DNA from: Dactylonectria macrodidyma
Taxonomy: Eukaryota; Ascomycota; Sordariomycetes; Hypocreales; Nectriaceae
Assembly (NCBI GenBank): GCA_020744425.1
Contig: JAGMUV010000026.1
Location: 124,001-188,000, forward strand
Direction: 5' to 3'
Length of the DNA: 64,000 bases
The notes under the pieces: generated by a model
What the model was told of the DNA's origin: nothing
Seen by the model: the letters and a program-made list of their open reading frames with translations, nothing else
The model's database searches: none
In this document: piece by piece, positions 51,986-62,545 of the stretch
How positions within the stretch are numbered: position 1 is the first letter of the stretch
How the letters are laid out: each line of letters starts with the position of its first letter
Made by a program: the position numbers and the translations under genes

Positions 51986-54900
51986 CCTCCAGATCCTCCA
52001 GCTTAACGTGGGGAAGAGGGATGCGGTGCAATTGAGCATGATGAACGACGGAGACTTGCGGGACTACGCGGTGCTGGCAATAGCCGAACCATACGCGCTG
52101 AACATTGACGGTGCGGTGATGACAGCACCAAACAACCACAGAAACTGGACGAGATTTATACCGACAAAGAGACACGAGATGCGATGGCCGATCCGCAGCA
52201 TGCTCTGGATCCGCAGGGACCTGGAGGCGGAGCAGGTGCCGATACCGTCAGCCGACCTGACGGGAGCAATAATACGACTGCCCGACCGGGACGTCCTAGT
52301 GGTATCGGTGTATGTGGAAGGGAGTAATGAGAATGCTCTACGCACGGCAATGGAGCAACTGCACAGGGTGATGACGGGCTTCCGCAACAGCACAGGGAAA
52401 AGAACGGACGTGATCTTGGCAGGCGACTTCAACCGCCACGACCAACTATGGGGAGGTGACGAGGTGACGGGCAGACGCCAAGGGGAGGCAGATCCAATCA
52501 TCGACCTCATGGACGAGCATGGCCTCCTCAGCCTCCTTCCCAGGGGAACGAAAACCTGGGAGAGGAGTGGTGCGGAGAGCACGATCGACCTGATGCTTGC
52601 GTCGTCTGAACTGGCTGAAGAGATGGTTCACTGCGGCATACACCAGACCGAACACGGGTCGGACCACAGGGCAATCCGGACAGAGTTTGACCTCACAACG
52701 CCGCAGAGGACAGCTGGCCCTGGACTTCTCTTCAAGAACGCACCATGGAATGCGATCAAGGAGAGGGTGAAGGACCAACTAGCACCACTTCCGTGGGATG
52801 GCGGAGTTCAGGCACAGACGGACAGGTTGATGGAGGCAGTCCTCGGTGCAATCCACGCACTGGTTCCTCGGGCGAAGCCATCACCATACGCAAAGAGATG
52901 GTGGACAACAGACCTCACCCGACTCCGGAAAGCCTACACGTACTGGAGGAACCTGGCAAGGGCACAGCGCCGCGCAGGCCATAGGCAGGACAACCTAGAA
53001 AGCAGAGCGAGGGTAGCAGGCAAAGAGTACCACGACACCATCAGAAGACAGAAGAGGGCCCACTGGGAGGACTTCCTCGCAGACGGGACCAACATCTGGC
53101 GGGCGGCCAAATACCTTAAACCTGGTGGCGACATGGTCGGCGACAAAATCCCCCGGCTGAAAAGGGCGGACGGGACGACAACGCAGGATAAAGCGGAACA
53201 GGCAGAAGAACTGCTGACGACATTCTTCCCGCCGCTACCAGCAACCATCGAAGACGAAGGTCCACGGCCGCGGCGGAGAGAAGTGGCAATGCCGGATTTG
53301 ACGTTGGAGGAGGTGGAAGAAAAAGTCATGGCAGCCAAGGCGTGGAAAGCACCCGGAGAAGACGGCGTGCCGGCGATGGTGTGGAAGCAACTGTGGCCGG
53401 TGGTCAAGGAACGCGTGATGCATCTGTTCCGCACCTCACTGGATGAAGGACAGCTACCAGACCAGTGGAGAAGCGCAAAGATCATCCCGCTCAAGAAGCC
53501 GGACAAGGGCGACTACGCACTCGCAAAGGCCTGGAGACCAATCTCGCTGCTGTCGACGCTGGGAAAGATCCTCGAGGCGGTAGTGGCGGACAGGATCTCA
53601 TACGCCGCCGAGACGTTCGGGCTCCTGCCCACAAACCACTTTGGGGCAAGGAAGCGGCGGTCGGCAGAGCAGGCTCTGCTGCTCTTCCAAGAACAAGTGT
53701 ACAAAGCATGGCGGAACCGCAAGGTGGTCAGCTTGGCCAGCTTCGACATCAAAGGCGCGTACAACGGCGTGTTCGATGACAGACTGCTACAGAGGCTGGA
53801 AGCAAGAGGTATCCCCAAGAAGCTGGTGCAATGGATAAGCGCGTTCTGCTCCAATCGCACGGCCAGCATTGTGGTGAACGACTACACGTCAGAGCAACGG
53901 GAGCTGCCGCAAGCCGGCCTTCCCCAAGGATCGCCGCTCTCGCCAGTGCTTTTCCTGTTCTTCAACGCAGACCTTGTGCAAAGCAAGATTAACTCGAAAG
54001 GCGGATCGATGGCGTTTGTCGACGACTACTCGGCCTGGGTCACGGGGCCGACGGCGGAGGCGAACAGGGACGGCATACAAGCCATCATTGACCGGGCACT
54101 GGCGTGGGGGAAACGCAGTGGAGCGACGTTTGAGCATGACAAGACAGCAATTGTCCACTTCACGCGCGTAGCTGAACGCACCAGCGAGGCGCCGTTCACG
54201 ATCAATGGAGAGGAAGTCAAGCCCAAAGCGAAGGCCAAACTCTTAGGGGTAATCATGGACACGGGGCTCAGGTTCAAGGAACACATGGCCAAGGCCGCCA
54301 CGAAAGGTCTCTTGGCAGCCATGTGTCTAAGGAGACTCAGGATGCTGCCACCACAAGCTGCCAGACAACTCTTCGTCGCAACCGTGGCCCCAGCCATGGA
54401 CTACGCGTCTGTCGTATGGGCGCATGCGCGCGGCGAAAGGGAATTGAAAGAGTTCAACAGGGCACAGAAAATAGGAGCGCGGGCCATCACGGGAGCCTTC
54501 CAGACGGTGGCGAGGGCAGTAGCTGAAGCGGAAGCCAACATCCAAACAGTACACGAGCGACATGCTCTGGCTGGAATGAAGTTGTACATCAATATGCACA
54601 CGCTGCCAAAGAAGCACCCGCTAGCGACACTCAAAGTATCAGTGAGTCGAAGGTACATCTCGCCGATGAAGAGACTGGCGCTTGCCCTCGGCGAGAGCGG
54701 AATCGGGCGGATGGAAACAATCGAAGCCTATGCAGCACCGCCGTGGCACCCCCGCGTGTCGCTGGTGTGTGAGGCAGATCGGAAGGTGGCGATAGCGGCA
54801 GCCAACAGTGTCGAAGACATCACCATCGCGACCAGCGCTTCCGACAGAGGAGGAATGACGGGCATGGGAGGCATCATCAGCCACAAAGCAGCAGGGCGAG

Positions 54901-55736
54901 AGAATAGGGTCATGGCCAGGTACTCGGTCACTCTCGGCTCGCGAGACGACCAGAACCCCTACACAGCCGAGCTAGGGGCGATAGCAATGGCATTGCGATG
55001 CATGCCTGACGGATTACGGGACCGAAGGCTTACCATACTGTCAAGCGGCCAGTCAGCACTGAAGGCGATCGCGCGACCACGACAACAATCGGGACAGTGC
55101 GCCATCCGAGAAATCTACAACCACATCCGACGGCTAAGAAAAGGCAACAACAGGGTCAAGATGATTTGGGTACCCTCTCGGGATGATGCGTTCCCCTTGG
55201 GGCCCAAGGCGAAGAGACAGGCCCAGAGAGCAACTGAATCGGGGCGCATGCCAGAGACACAGCCGTACCAAGCCCGATCGACGCGGATAAGACTAGCGAG
55301 AGAGCAGCTACAAAAGCACCAGACACTACCGGACAGAGTGGGCGGCTTCTCCAAGAGGGTTGACAAAGCGCTACCAGGAAAACACACAAAGGTGCTGTAC
55401 GACGGACTGAAGAGGCGCGAAGCAGACACGCTTTCGCAGTTGCGCACGGGAATGGCGAGGATTAACAGCTACCTGTCGAGGATCGGTGCAGTGGAATCAG
55501 ACTTGTGCGACTGTGGAAGGGCAGTCGAGACGATGGAACATTTTCTCTTTCGATGCACCAAGTGGGACGCACAACGCGGAGGCATAAGACAAATCAGGCA
55601 AAGCGAGATAGGAAACCTATCGTTCTTTTTGGGAGGAAAGTCGGCATTGGACGGACCGAAGTGGTCACCTAACCTACAGGCGGTGCGAGCAACGATCAAA
55701 TTTGCGATGAAGACAGGAAGGTTGGGAGTGAAGTAG
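51966..55736 (+). CDS. LINE ORF2, right copy
   Basis: A 1256-residue endonuclease/reverse transcriptase identical to the left copy. ATG at 51966 (ATGACGGCAATG) overlaps the last 20 nt of ORF1; the next in-frame ATG at 51972 also precedes the ORF1 stop. The frame is open for 90 codons further upstream within ORF1 but those codons encode no recognisable domain, so 51966 is the likely start. All endonuclease and RT catalytic residues are present; the RNase H-like domain is degenerate as in the left copy. Confidence 0.93.
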   Translation: MTAMCTNLQILQLNVGKRDAVQLSMMNDGDLRDYAVLAIAEPYALNIDGAVMTAPNNHRNWTRFIPTKRHEMRWPIRSMLWIRRDLEAEQVPIPSADLTGAIIRLPDRDVLVVSVYVEGSNENALRTAMEQLHRVMTGFRNSTGKRTDVILAGDFNRHDQLWGGDEVTGRRQGEADPIIDLMDEHGLLSLLPRGTKTWERSGAESTIDLMLASSELAEEMVHCGIHQTEHGSDHRAIRTEFDLTTPQRTAGPGLLFKNAPWNAIKERVKDQLAPLPWDGGVQAQTDRLMEAVLGAIHALVPRAKPSPYAKRWWTTDLTRLRKAYTYWRNLARAQRRAGHRQDNLESRARVAGKEYHDTIRRQKRAHWEDFLADGTNIWRAAKYLKPGGDMVGDKIPRLKRADGTTTQDKAEQAEELLTTFFPPLPATIEDEGPRPRRREVAMPDLTLEEVEEKVMAAKAWKAPGEDGVPAMVWKQLWPVVKERVMHLFRTSLDEGQLPDQWRSAKIIPLKKPDKGDYALAKAWRPISLLSTLGKILEAVVADRISYAAETFGLLPTNHFGARKRRSAEQALLLFQEQVYKAWRNRKVVSLASFDIKGAYNGVFDDRLLQRLEARGIPKKLVQWISAFCSNRTASIVVNDYTSEQRELPQAGLPQGSPLSPVLFLFFNADLVQSKINSKGGSMAFVDDYSAWVTGPTAEANRDGIQAIIDRALAWGKRSGATFEHDKTAIVHFTRVAERTSEAPFTINGEEVKPKAKAKLLGVIMDTGLRFKEHMAKAATKGLLAAMCLRRLRMLPPQAARQLFVATVAPAMDYASVVWAHARGERELKEFNRAQKIGARAITGAFQTVARAVAEAEANIQTVHERHALAGMKLYINMHTLPKKHPLATLKVSVSRRYISPMKRLALALGESGIGRMETIEAYAAPPWHPRVSLVCEADRKVAIAAANSVEDITIATSASDRGGMTGMGGIISHKAAGRENRVMARYSVTLGSRDDQNPYTAELGAIAMALRCMPDGLRDRRLTILSSGQSALKAIARPRQQSGQCAIREIYNHIRRLRKGNNRVKMIWVPSRDDAFPLGPKAKRQAQRATESGRMPETQPYQARSTRIRLAREQLQKHQTLPDRVGGFSKRVDKALPGKHTKVLYDGLKRREADTLSQLRTGMARINSYLSRIGAVESDLCDCGRAVETMEHFLFRCTKWDAQRGGIRQIRQSEIGNLSFFLGGKSALDGPKWSPNLQAVRATIKFAMKTGRLGVK

Positions 55737-56311
55737 GAGAATGGGACATACTAACAGCCGGAACCAGGAAACAGTGGCACAATACTAACACAGTACAGCC
55801 TCATTTTGACAGACCACGCTTCAGCTGCTGAGGATAGGATGCTGAACACTTGGAGAAATTGGCCTTCAAGCAGGCCTGTCAGAGAGTCAAGCGAGGCCAA
55901 ACGAAAGCGATCCAGGGAGAGAAAGTGGGGCTTTACTTGTGGCCAGGATTGAAGGTGGCAGAAATGTAAATAGCATAGCGTGTTCCATGGCCCTATGAGA
56001 TCCGTTCTCCCGGGCGTAATAAATCTACTACTACTACTACTACAACTAGGACGCACAGGGCAGGCCACAGGGACTATCAACGCGTCTACGCGTCTACGTG
56101 CCTGCCCGCTTTCTCTCTTTCCTCTTCATCGTAGTATTCCCGCAATACAGTGGCATTACCTCTTGAGTTGATCTCATCTGGCCCGTGACAAGCGCATTCT
56201 GTATTATGCATTCATTGCTAAAGTAGGTCTAAGTAGGGAAGTCAGCTTAGAAGCTATATCTTCAACGTCTTATATTATAATATAATTATTAAGACGATGA
56301 ATCTAAAACTG

Positions 56312-56697
56312 AGCATGGGCAAGCCTCGCCTTCGCGTTGTCTTCTGATAGCGAAATCTGCTTCTTTGACCGCCATTTGCGGCGCCAGTGGCTATGAAGGC
56401 GATGCTGAAGGGTGCGCTTCTTAACATGCAATTCTAGCTCAAATAACATATCATCCTATGTAAGATGACGATGTCTATTGATATATGAGTTGATACGTAT
56501 AATCTGCAGAGCCGTGAGCTTCTTTGGACGCCCTTTTCGTGCCCTAGATGTATTGCTATGTTCTGTATCCTATCGTCGCTTTGTCTTAGAGATTGTGCCT
56601 TGGGTAGTGCGATAATCCCTCGCAACTGTGCGCTAGGATTTGCCGGTATGTAACTCAGTGACTATAGCAGCTCTTTACTTAGGAGTAAATTTATGAT
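56312..56697 (-). pseudogene. Tc1/mariner transposase N-terminal relic
   Basis: The minus strand reads FTPK, RAAIVTELHTGKS, then RTVARDYRTTQGTISKTKRR (helix-turn-helix), RARKGRPKKLTALQIIRI (GRPKK linker and second helix-turn-helix), LFELELHVKKRTLQHRLHSH, ending KARLAHA. This is the DNA-binding half of a Tc1-type transposase. Four in-frame stops occur, two of them just before DTEH and DDM where Trp is expected, so G-to-A decay is likely. The catalytic half is absent; the sequence beyond 56312 is AT-rich. Confidence 0.7.
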
Positions 56698-58084
56698 TGA
56701 ATTGGCGATTTCTGCTTATTTGAGTACTAAAAGATCGGTTATTAGAAGGCATTTTAGTCTTAATTCTGTAGGTTGAAGTAGGAAGGTTGCTCTGTTATAT
56801 TCTCGTGAAGCGGGGTCGTGGTGGAGCGCGATTCCAGACTTTTGACACGTGATTGTACTACTACCCACGTCGCGGCTCGGGCTTCCGTCTTCGGAGATCC
56901 GCTCCGCCTGTGATGTTGTCCTTCAATGCACCTGAACAAGCACTTGTTAATGGCCCTTGTATCTGCACCCAAGGAAGAAGGGGTGATGAGACCTTTCACA
57001 ACAGCGAGAACGAATTTTTGAAACCACAGCCGCAAACAGCACCCTATACGCCTCTCCAACTGGTCAATTGAATCGCCTGCAGTCTATCGCATTGCCCAGT
57101 GCGATTCCAGACAAGTATGGCGACGTCGTGGCCCCAAGAGGTGGCATGGCCCGCCGAATTCCGCGTGTACGCCACGCAACTCGGCAAATACCTCAGGGAC
57201 GCCCCCTCCTGTGCATCGAACGCGCGAAAGACCAACCTGTTCCCCCGTCCAACATCTTGGAGCCCTTGTAGGGTTTTATGCTTGGCGGACAATGATACCG
57301 AAACGAGTTAGCTCAGCTTTTTGAAAGCCCCTGCTAGCTTCCGTCACCTTATGGAAATTGAGTTTCTGACCCTGGCTAGCATAGCCAATCCGGAGCTGAC
57401 AAATGCGTCTGACATCGATTCATTAAGCAGTGAATCCTGAACTAAAATGTCTTGGCGAATTATGACACCTCAATTGGCGTCAGTAATCCGCCAAAAAAGA
57501 TCTTCACATCCATCGAATTGACGGGCGACACCTTGTGTAGACAGGGTTAGCGCATATGCTCATCAGCATGTCTTGATTAGGTCTATGTAGCTGGCTAGTA
57601 CTGGTCTACTCAACGGCAAAAAGTGTACCGCAAACCGCAGATTTATACACATTGCGAAAAAAATATATCCAGAAGTCGAGTAGGTAGACCAGAAGTGGGT
57701 GGCGACGGGGAAAGAGTTCGATAGAGCGGGTGGGAAAGGCGAGCTTTAGACATCTAGAGGTGCTGCTATTGGTAAGTTGCTCTATTATCACATAGCATGG
57801 AACTTTTTTCTATTGCCGTTAGGCTTGACTTGGAGGACGCTGGGACGGGATCTCTGTAGATACTACTAGATAGCTCGTCAGACATCAGCCCTCCACGCCA
57901 CGTACCCCTCGGGAGGCCAGCGGCAATAGTCTTTGGCCCCTGCCCTCACGGCGTTAAATATAAACATACATAGATACATACAACAGTCTTGGTATGGTAT
58001 TTAATCGCGGCCCGCAAGTCAATGCCCGATGTCTATGATAACGCCCGAATATGCATACAAGTCTCGCCCCGGAGACCTCACCAT
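56698..58084. other. Intergenic between Tc1 relic and MFS gene
   Basis: No convincing gene; several unrelated short frames (e.g. 56853-57071, 57068-57311). It includes the 3' flank of the convergent MFS gene. Confidence 0.35.
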
Positions 58085-59653
58085 CTACAGCTTTGCCCAC
58101 ACACCCATCGAATCGCGTCTCCTCTTCACCTCCCGTGCAGCAACCAGAACTGCCACTCCCGTCGTCATGCAAGTCGCCGCGAAGATCTGTGCATTGAGAT
58201 AACTCCCCCCGCTCACCAAGGTTCCCGAAACTGGGGGTCCGATGAGGACACCAAAGCCGGTCACAGAATATACCATACCAAGCAGAGTCCCTTGCTTCTG
58301 TACGTCAAACTTCACAGCCGCCAGCGCTGCGGGGCCAAGTGACTGAATCCCACCCATCGCTAGACTAAAAAACACAGTCCACGCGTATAGCCCTTGCATG
58401 GTGGTTACGTTAGACCACAGATAGATGATCAACGCCGTGGTTGCGACGTGGCCTATAAAAAGGTTAAGTGCGCCGACGTAAGGGGCGGCGAAGCTGGGGG
58501 CAAGTCGACCGATAATGCCGATGCCGTTCAGAACTAGCAGGAGGTTCAGAGACTCGGTGTACGTCAACCCTAGGACGTTCCGAGCATATGACGCCAGGTA
58601 GAATATGGGGAAGAAAACGCCAATGAAGGCCTAGGCACTATGTCAGCTTTGAACCGACCGAGAGGGCGTTGTCGGTACGTGGATGGATGTGGGCTCAAGC
58701 ATACCAGGAAAGATCCAGCGGCGTACAAAGCGTACTCGGGAATCTTAAAGGCACTCCAGTCGACCAAGGGTCCTTTGGCTTGGGGCGTGGCCCTGGGTTT
58801 GATGGCCACCAGAGCCAACGCCAACGTCCCCATCTGGATGAATCCGATGGCTCGCATCGTCCATCCGAAGCCAATGGTGGGCAACAGCGTTCTCGCCATG
58901 CTTGGGAAGACGAGCCCCCCAACAGTGCTTCCGCAAGCTGCGATAGCTAACGCAACAGCTCGCTTCGTCGTGAAGTAGGTCGAGATGACTGTCATGACCG
59001 GGGTGAAGATGAGTCCGCTGCCCAGACCAGTGCATACACCCTGTGCCAAGAAGACCTGCCAGTACGTTGTGGAAGCTGATGTTGTGAATGTTCCGAGGAC
59101 GATCAAGATACCGCCCGTGGCCACGGTGCTCCGGAAGTAGTCCGCGTCCGTCAAGACACCGCCTATGCTGCCGACGAAGAAAAGAAGGAAGACTTCGAAG
59201 GAGCCAATCCACGATATGTCGGAAGAAGAACGTTCGAGGGCTGTGACGTAGTAGGCTTGGAAGACGCCGAAAGATACAAAGACGCCCCTATTTCGGTTGG
59301 TTAGTTGATGCTGTGTGCAGCTGATTGAGCTACAGGAGCGCTCACCATGTATTCATAATAATGAAGAAGCCCGAAAGCACTAGTTGTCTCATTAACGCTG
59401 CTGCGCGGTACGAAAACACGAGAGATGTTTGAGTAAGCTCACCAGACATCCATGCCCAAAACCCGCCGTTAGGTGGTGGGCTAGGAGATGCCGAAAGGAA
59501 CGGTACCATGGTATCTGTCATTGTGCTGCCATCGGTGATTGCGGTTTGAGTTTCTTTTCTTCGTAGCTCGTGAGGCGTCGGAGGCATATTTTGAGGCGGT
59601 GTTGAGCTGCCAGACTCGATTGTATACTTTTCGAGGGTTGGTTCGGGCATCAT
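58085..59653 (-). CDS. MFS transporter, monocarboxylate-porter type
   Basis: Exons 59653-59346, 59287-58705 and 58630-58085 join to 478 residues. Introns are 58 nt (GTGAGC, acceptor AATAG) and 74 nt (GTATGC, acceptor CCTAG). The N-terminal tail of about 65 residues is polar. The helices then begin near GGFWAWM; the family signature WGVFVSFGVFQAYYVTAL forms across the first splice, and SDISWIGSFEVFLLFFVG follows. Mid-protein KPRATPQAKGPLVDW is the cytosolic loop between helices 6 and 7. The second half has the helices AFIGVFFPIFYLASYARNVL through VYSVTGFGVLIGPPVSGTL. This is the usual 12-helix plan of fungal MCT-like porters in the plasma membrane; substrate (carboxylate, vitamin or secondary metabolite) unknown. 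It is divergent from the hydrolase gene at 60433, with a shared 780-bp promoter region. Confidence 0.9.
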
Positions 59654-60432
59654 GATTTGTGTGGCCAGGGGATTCCGACTTTTGGATGATCAAATGAAGC
59701 TTGAACAACTGTACTTAAAAAGGGAAGTGGACAAAGGATGGAAGATAGGTGTTGAAGTGCTTTGCACTCTCTGGAGGTAGATCAAGAAGCTACGACTCCT
59801 CGCTTTTCCAAGTACGTTACGATATCAGAACCGGCGGGAAGGGAAACTTGATCAGAGGATTTGTTTGTCTGAGTATGAGACGGATAAACAAATTTCGATA
59901 ACGCACTTCAGAGCTTTTGATTAGACATTCAAGCGCTCGCTGGCTTGATTATATTTGATTCGTCAAGTCGCGTTAGCATGGGTCCGATTGGTCTAGTCCC
60001 AATTCGGCAACATTACCCGTGGAGCAAACCCGCTAGTGATCCCAACGGAGATCCCGACAGAATATTTGGCGGGGCGGCGATGATGACTCCGTAACAAAAG
60101 ATGGATTTGTTTGGGAGCACTCTTTAAGCATACTAATCGATTTGTAATAGAAAATGAATAAGCAAGTAGATATATTAGGCGATGATTCGAAAAGCTGATA
60201 AAGCATTCGAGGCTCACAGATTTCTTTGGCCAAAAGGCTTCTGTGGCGGGCCCACTGAGCACTAGCAGACTACCAGACCCAGCTGGCAAATCAAGAAATA
60301 AAGGTGCTTATAAGAGACTACAAACATTCCGTTCTCGCCAAACATTTCTCTTCAGCGCAGCACCGCACCAATCCCATTACATCCGACATCAGAACGATCA
60401 GCTTCTCAACAAGTCCACAACACACCGCAACC
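59654..60432. promoter_or_regulatory. Divergent promoter region, MFS and MBL-fold genes
   Basis: 779 bp without a gene between two divergent start codons. CTTATAAGAG near 60307 is a TATA-like element about 125 bp before the plus-strand ATG. On the MFS side a CTCTCTGGAG stretch lies near 59766. Co-regulation of the pair is an inference from arrangement only. Confidence 0.4.
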
Positions 60433-61266
60433 ATGCCTACCTGCCCGGGTTTCAACAGCAATGTCAGCATTACCTTTATTGGTACCGCCACCGCTATTCT
60501 CGAGATCGACGGTGTCAGGTTCCTGACTGATCCTTTTTTTTCACCGGCGGACTCATATTATGAAATCCCGGATAGTGACGGTCGCTTGACCGTCCACCAC
60601 GATCCCGCACTCGACCTGAAGGGCCTCCCTCCTATCGACGCCGTTCTGCTCAGCCACGAGGACCACTGGGACAACCTCGACCAACTTGGCCGCCGGATAC
60701 TCGACGGGCGGCATGTCTTCACAACCATGGACGGCGCCAAGCAGCTGGCCCCTCGGCCAGGCGTCGTTGGCATGCAACCCTGGCAAGAGACCACCGTCGC
60801 CCTGGGTGGCAAAACGTTTCACATCACAGCCACGCCTGCCGACCATGTTCCCGACAATGAGTGTACTGGTTTCATTGTCACTACAGACTCCTTCGGAGTC
60901 TCGCCGGACTGCCGCCGCAACGCCATCTACTTCACCGGAGACACGGTTTACATGAAGGAGCTCCCTCAGATGGCCGAGAGGTTTCACATCGCAGCCGCCA
61001 TTATGAACACTGGAAACGCGCACTACCAACTGGAAACCCCGCCCGCGCCGCCACGCCAGATCACCATGGGCGGCAAGGAGGCGGCCGAGCTGTTCCGCGC
61101 CATCAAGGCTGACTGGATCATCCCTATGCACTTTGACGCCTGGGACCACTTTACGCAGCACAAGGATGGTTTGGCTGAGGCGTTCGAGCAAGAGGGTGTT
61201 TCGGACAAGGTGATTTGGCTTGATCCTGGAAAGCCTGTGAAGATCTTTGAGATGCCTTCGTGTTAG
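60433..61266 (+). CDS. Metallo-beta-lactamase-fold hydrolase (UlaG-like)
   Basis: 277 residues, no intron. Beta-lactamase-like metallohydrolase: ITFIGTATAILEIDGVRFLT leads to Asp33, then HEDHWD (His75, Asp77, His78, Asp80) as HxDHxD, then His138 in TPADHVPDN, Asp170 in YFTGD and His233 in PMHFDAWDH. This is a full set of metal ligands for a dinuclear site. No signal peptide; probably cytosolic. The UlaG/RomA-like group hydrolyses lactones, phosphodiesters or N-acyl phospholipids in known members; the substrate here is unknown. ATG at 60433 (CAACCATGCC) fits the start of the fold; 43 open codons upstream have no family similarity. Its divergent neighbour is a carboxylate-type transporter, which could supply or export its substrate (speculative). 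Confidence 0.88.
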   Translation: MPTCPGFNSNVSITFIGTATAILEIDGVRFLTDPFFSPADSYYEIPDSDGRLTVHHDPALDLKGLPPIDAVLLSHEDHWDNLDQLGRRILDGRHVFTTMDGAKQLAPRPGVVGMQPWQETTVALGGKTFHITATPADHVPDNECTGFIVTTDSFGVSPDCRRNAIYFTGDTVYMKELPQMAERFHIAAAIMNTGNAHYQLETPPAPPRQITMGGKEAAELFRAIKADWIIPMHFDAWDHFTQHKDGLAEAFEQEGVSDKVIWLDPGKPVKIFEMPSC

Positions 61267-62119
61267 TTGGTACATGATAAATGCCAATAAACCAGAACCG
61301 ATTTGGAAATATCTAGCATATCAAATGAAGAAGAGAGACACTCGTGTTGAGATCTGTATCATCCCTGTCTCCTAACGGGCACGCATCTCGGGGGTTACAT
61401 AAACATAGTCCAGGTCGTTTCCCGTAACAATTTGACGATAGGGAATATGTTGAGTACTTGCACAGGAGACGTAAAAGAGAAAACTTCTTGTCCACCGGAG
61501 TGTTAGTTGATCTTGATGACGATTAGAAAAACTTACAAGGTGACCACGCATGAGCCTGAGCTACATCAAGGTTGCCTAGGTGAATCATTCGGTCGGCAAC
61601 AAGGGGTTGGTTCGATCAGAGAAGAGCGAGAAAGACGAGAGCCATGGCTAATTTACATGTTGCTATTTATTCTCATCTCTCTACGGTTGGATGGTCCCTC
61701 GTCTCGCAAACTTAACTGGCAAAGGTTAGCCCCATAACTACGAAGTTAAGAGGAACAGGGTCGCCACACCAGGCTTTTGTAGTACGCCTTTTCACGCCGG
61801 CGAGAATGCATAATCTGCCCTGTGGACGTTTTTCAGAATGACAAAAGTATTAAAAACCTCCTGTCCTTGAACGACTGTACAGCGGGAGACTTTTCCGTAC
61901 ATCGGAGTCGATCTGAACTGAATGTGTTAGGAAGGGCTGCCATAGATAGTTGGAGTCGCGGGCGGGGAGTGCCTCGAGAAGCCATTCCATGTGTGGTTTT
62001 GAGCGTAAGAATGGATGCTCAAGTCCTCAACTGCTGCCACTAGGGGAAGAACCGAGATTAAAAGCCCCCCCTGAAACTAAGAATCCAGCTGCATCAACAG
62101 ATCCTGCCTCTGACACAGG
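61267..62119. other. Intergenic, no convincing gene
   Basis: Short frames only. Confidence 0.4.
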
Positions 62120-62545
62120 TCAAAACCATCTCCCCCCCTGACTCGAATCCCCCGCAACACCCTCCGACCAGCTCCTAGTCATCGTAACCCACAAGTCGTT
62201 GTACGCAGACTGCCCGTTCGCCATCCCGTTCGGCATAGGTGGCACCAACCCATGCGTCCCCACACGGAGAAATACTGGTCCGGATTCCCATCGAATATGG
62301 GACACCCGCGAGCGCTCCTCTTCAACTTATTCACCGGTGTGTCGATGCTGGCCACTCTTTCCTCGTACTTGCGCTTGAAGACGCCGAACACGACCTTGCT
62401 CGCCGACAGGACGTCCGTGCTCTTGGACGAGGGCGTCAGCTCTTCGGGACCGGCGCACAGTCGGGCAAGATACGAGTCGAACTGCAGCTTCTCGCGGGCC
62501 CGCGCGTGGTCCCACTCCAGGCACAGCGGGACGGGGAAGAGGACT
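62120..62545 (-). pseudogene. Unidentified gene fragment with one frameshift
   Basis: The minus strand is strongly protein-like and GC-rich. It reads VLFPVPLCLEWDHARAREKL, then FDSYLARLCAGPEELTPSSK, FGVFKRKYEERVASIDTPV and GNPDQYFSVWGRMG. It then continues only after a one-base shift (about 62245) as LVPPMPNGMANGQSAYNDLW and VTMTRSWSEGVAGDSSQG. A TTTCAG acceptor-like site lies just upstream of the first segment. I do not recognise the family. It may be the last exon of a once-functional host gene or a sequencing slip. Confidence 0.4.

Larger units (their letters stand above)
50335..56043 (+). mobile_element. Full-length Tad-type LINE, right copy
   Basis: Plus-strand copy virtually identical to the left one. 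It starts AATTAACACACTGCTG and ends with six CTA units and a C at 56043. The leader has six copies of the 9-bp repeat instead of eight. The 3' flank begins AACTAGGACGCA (56044-56055). This is the reverse complement of TGCGTCCTAGTT (40411-40422), which lies next to the 5' end of the left LINE, one base away. Confidence 0.93.

Noticed and set aside
34687..56043. One large segmental inverted duplication spanning LINE plus MULE end
   Set aside because: Between LINE and MULE end the two sides differ (about 90 bp unique DNA on the left, 10 bp on the right), and the outer flanks differ, so two LINE insertions around a TIR element explain it better.
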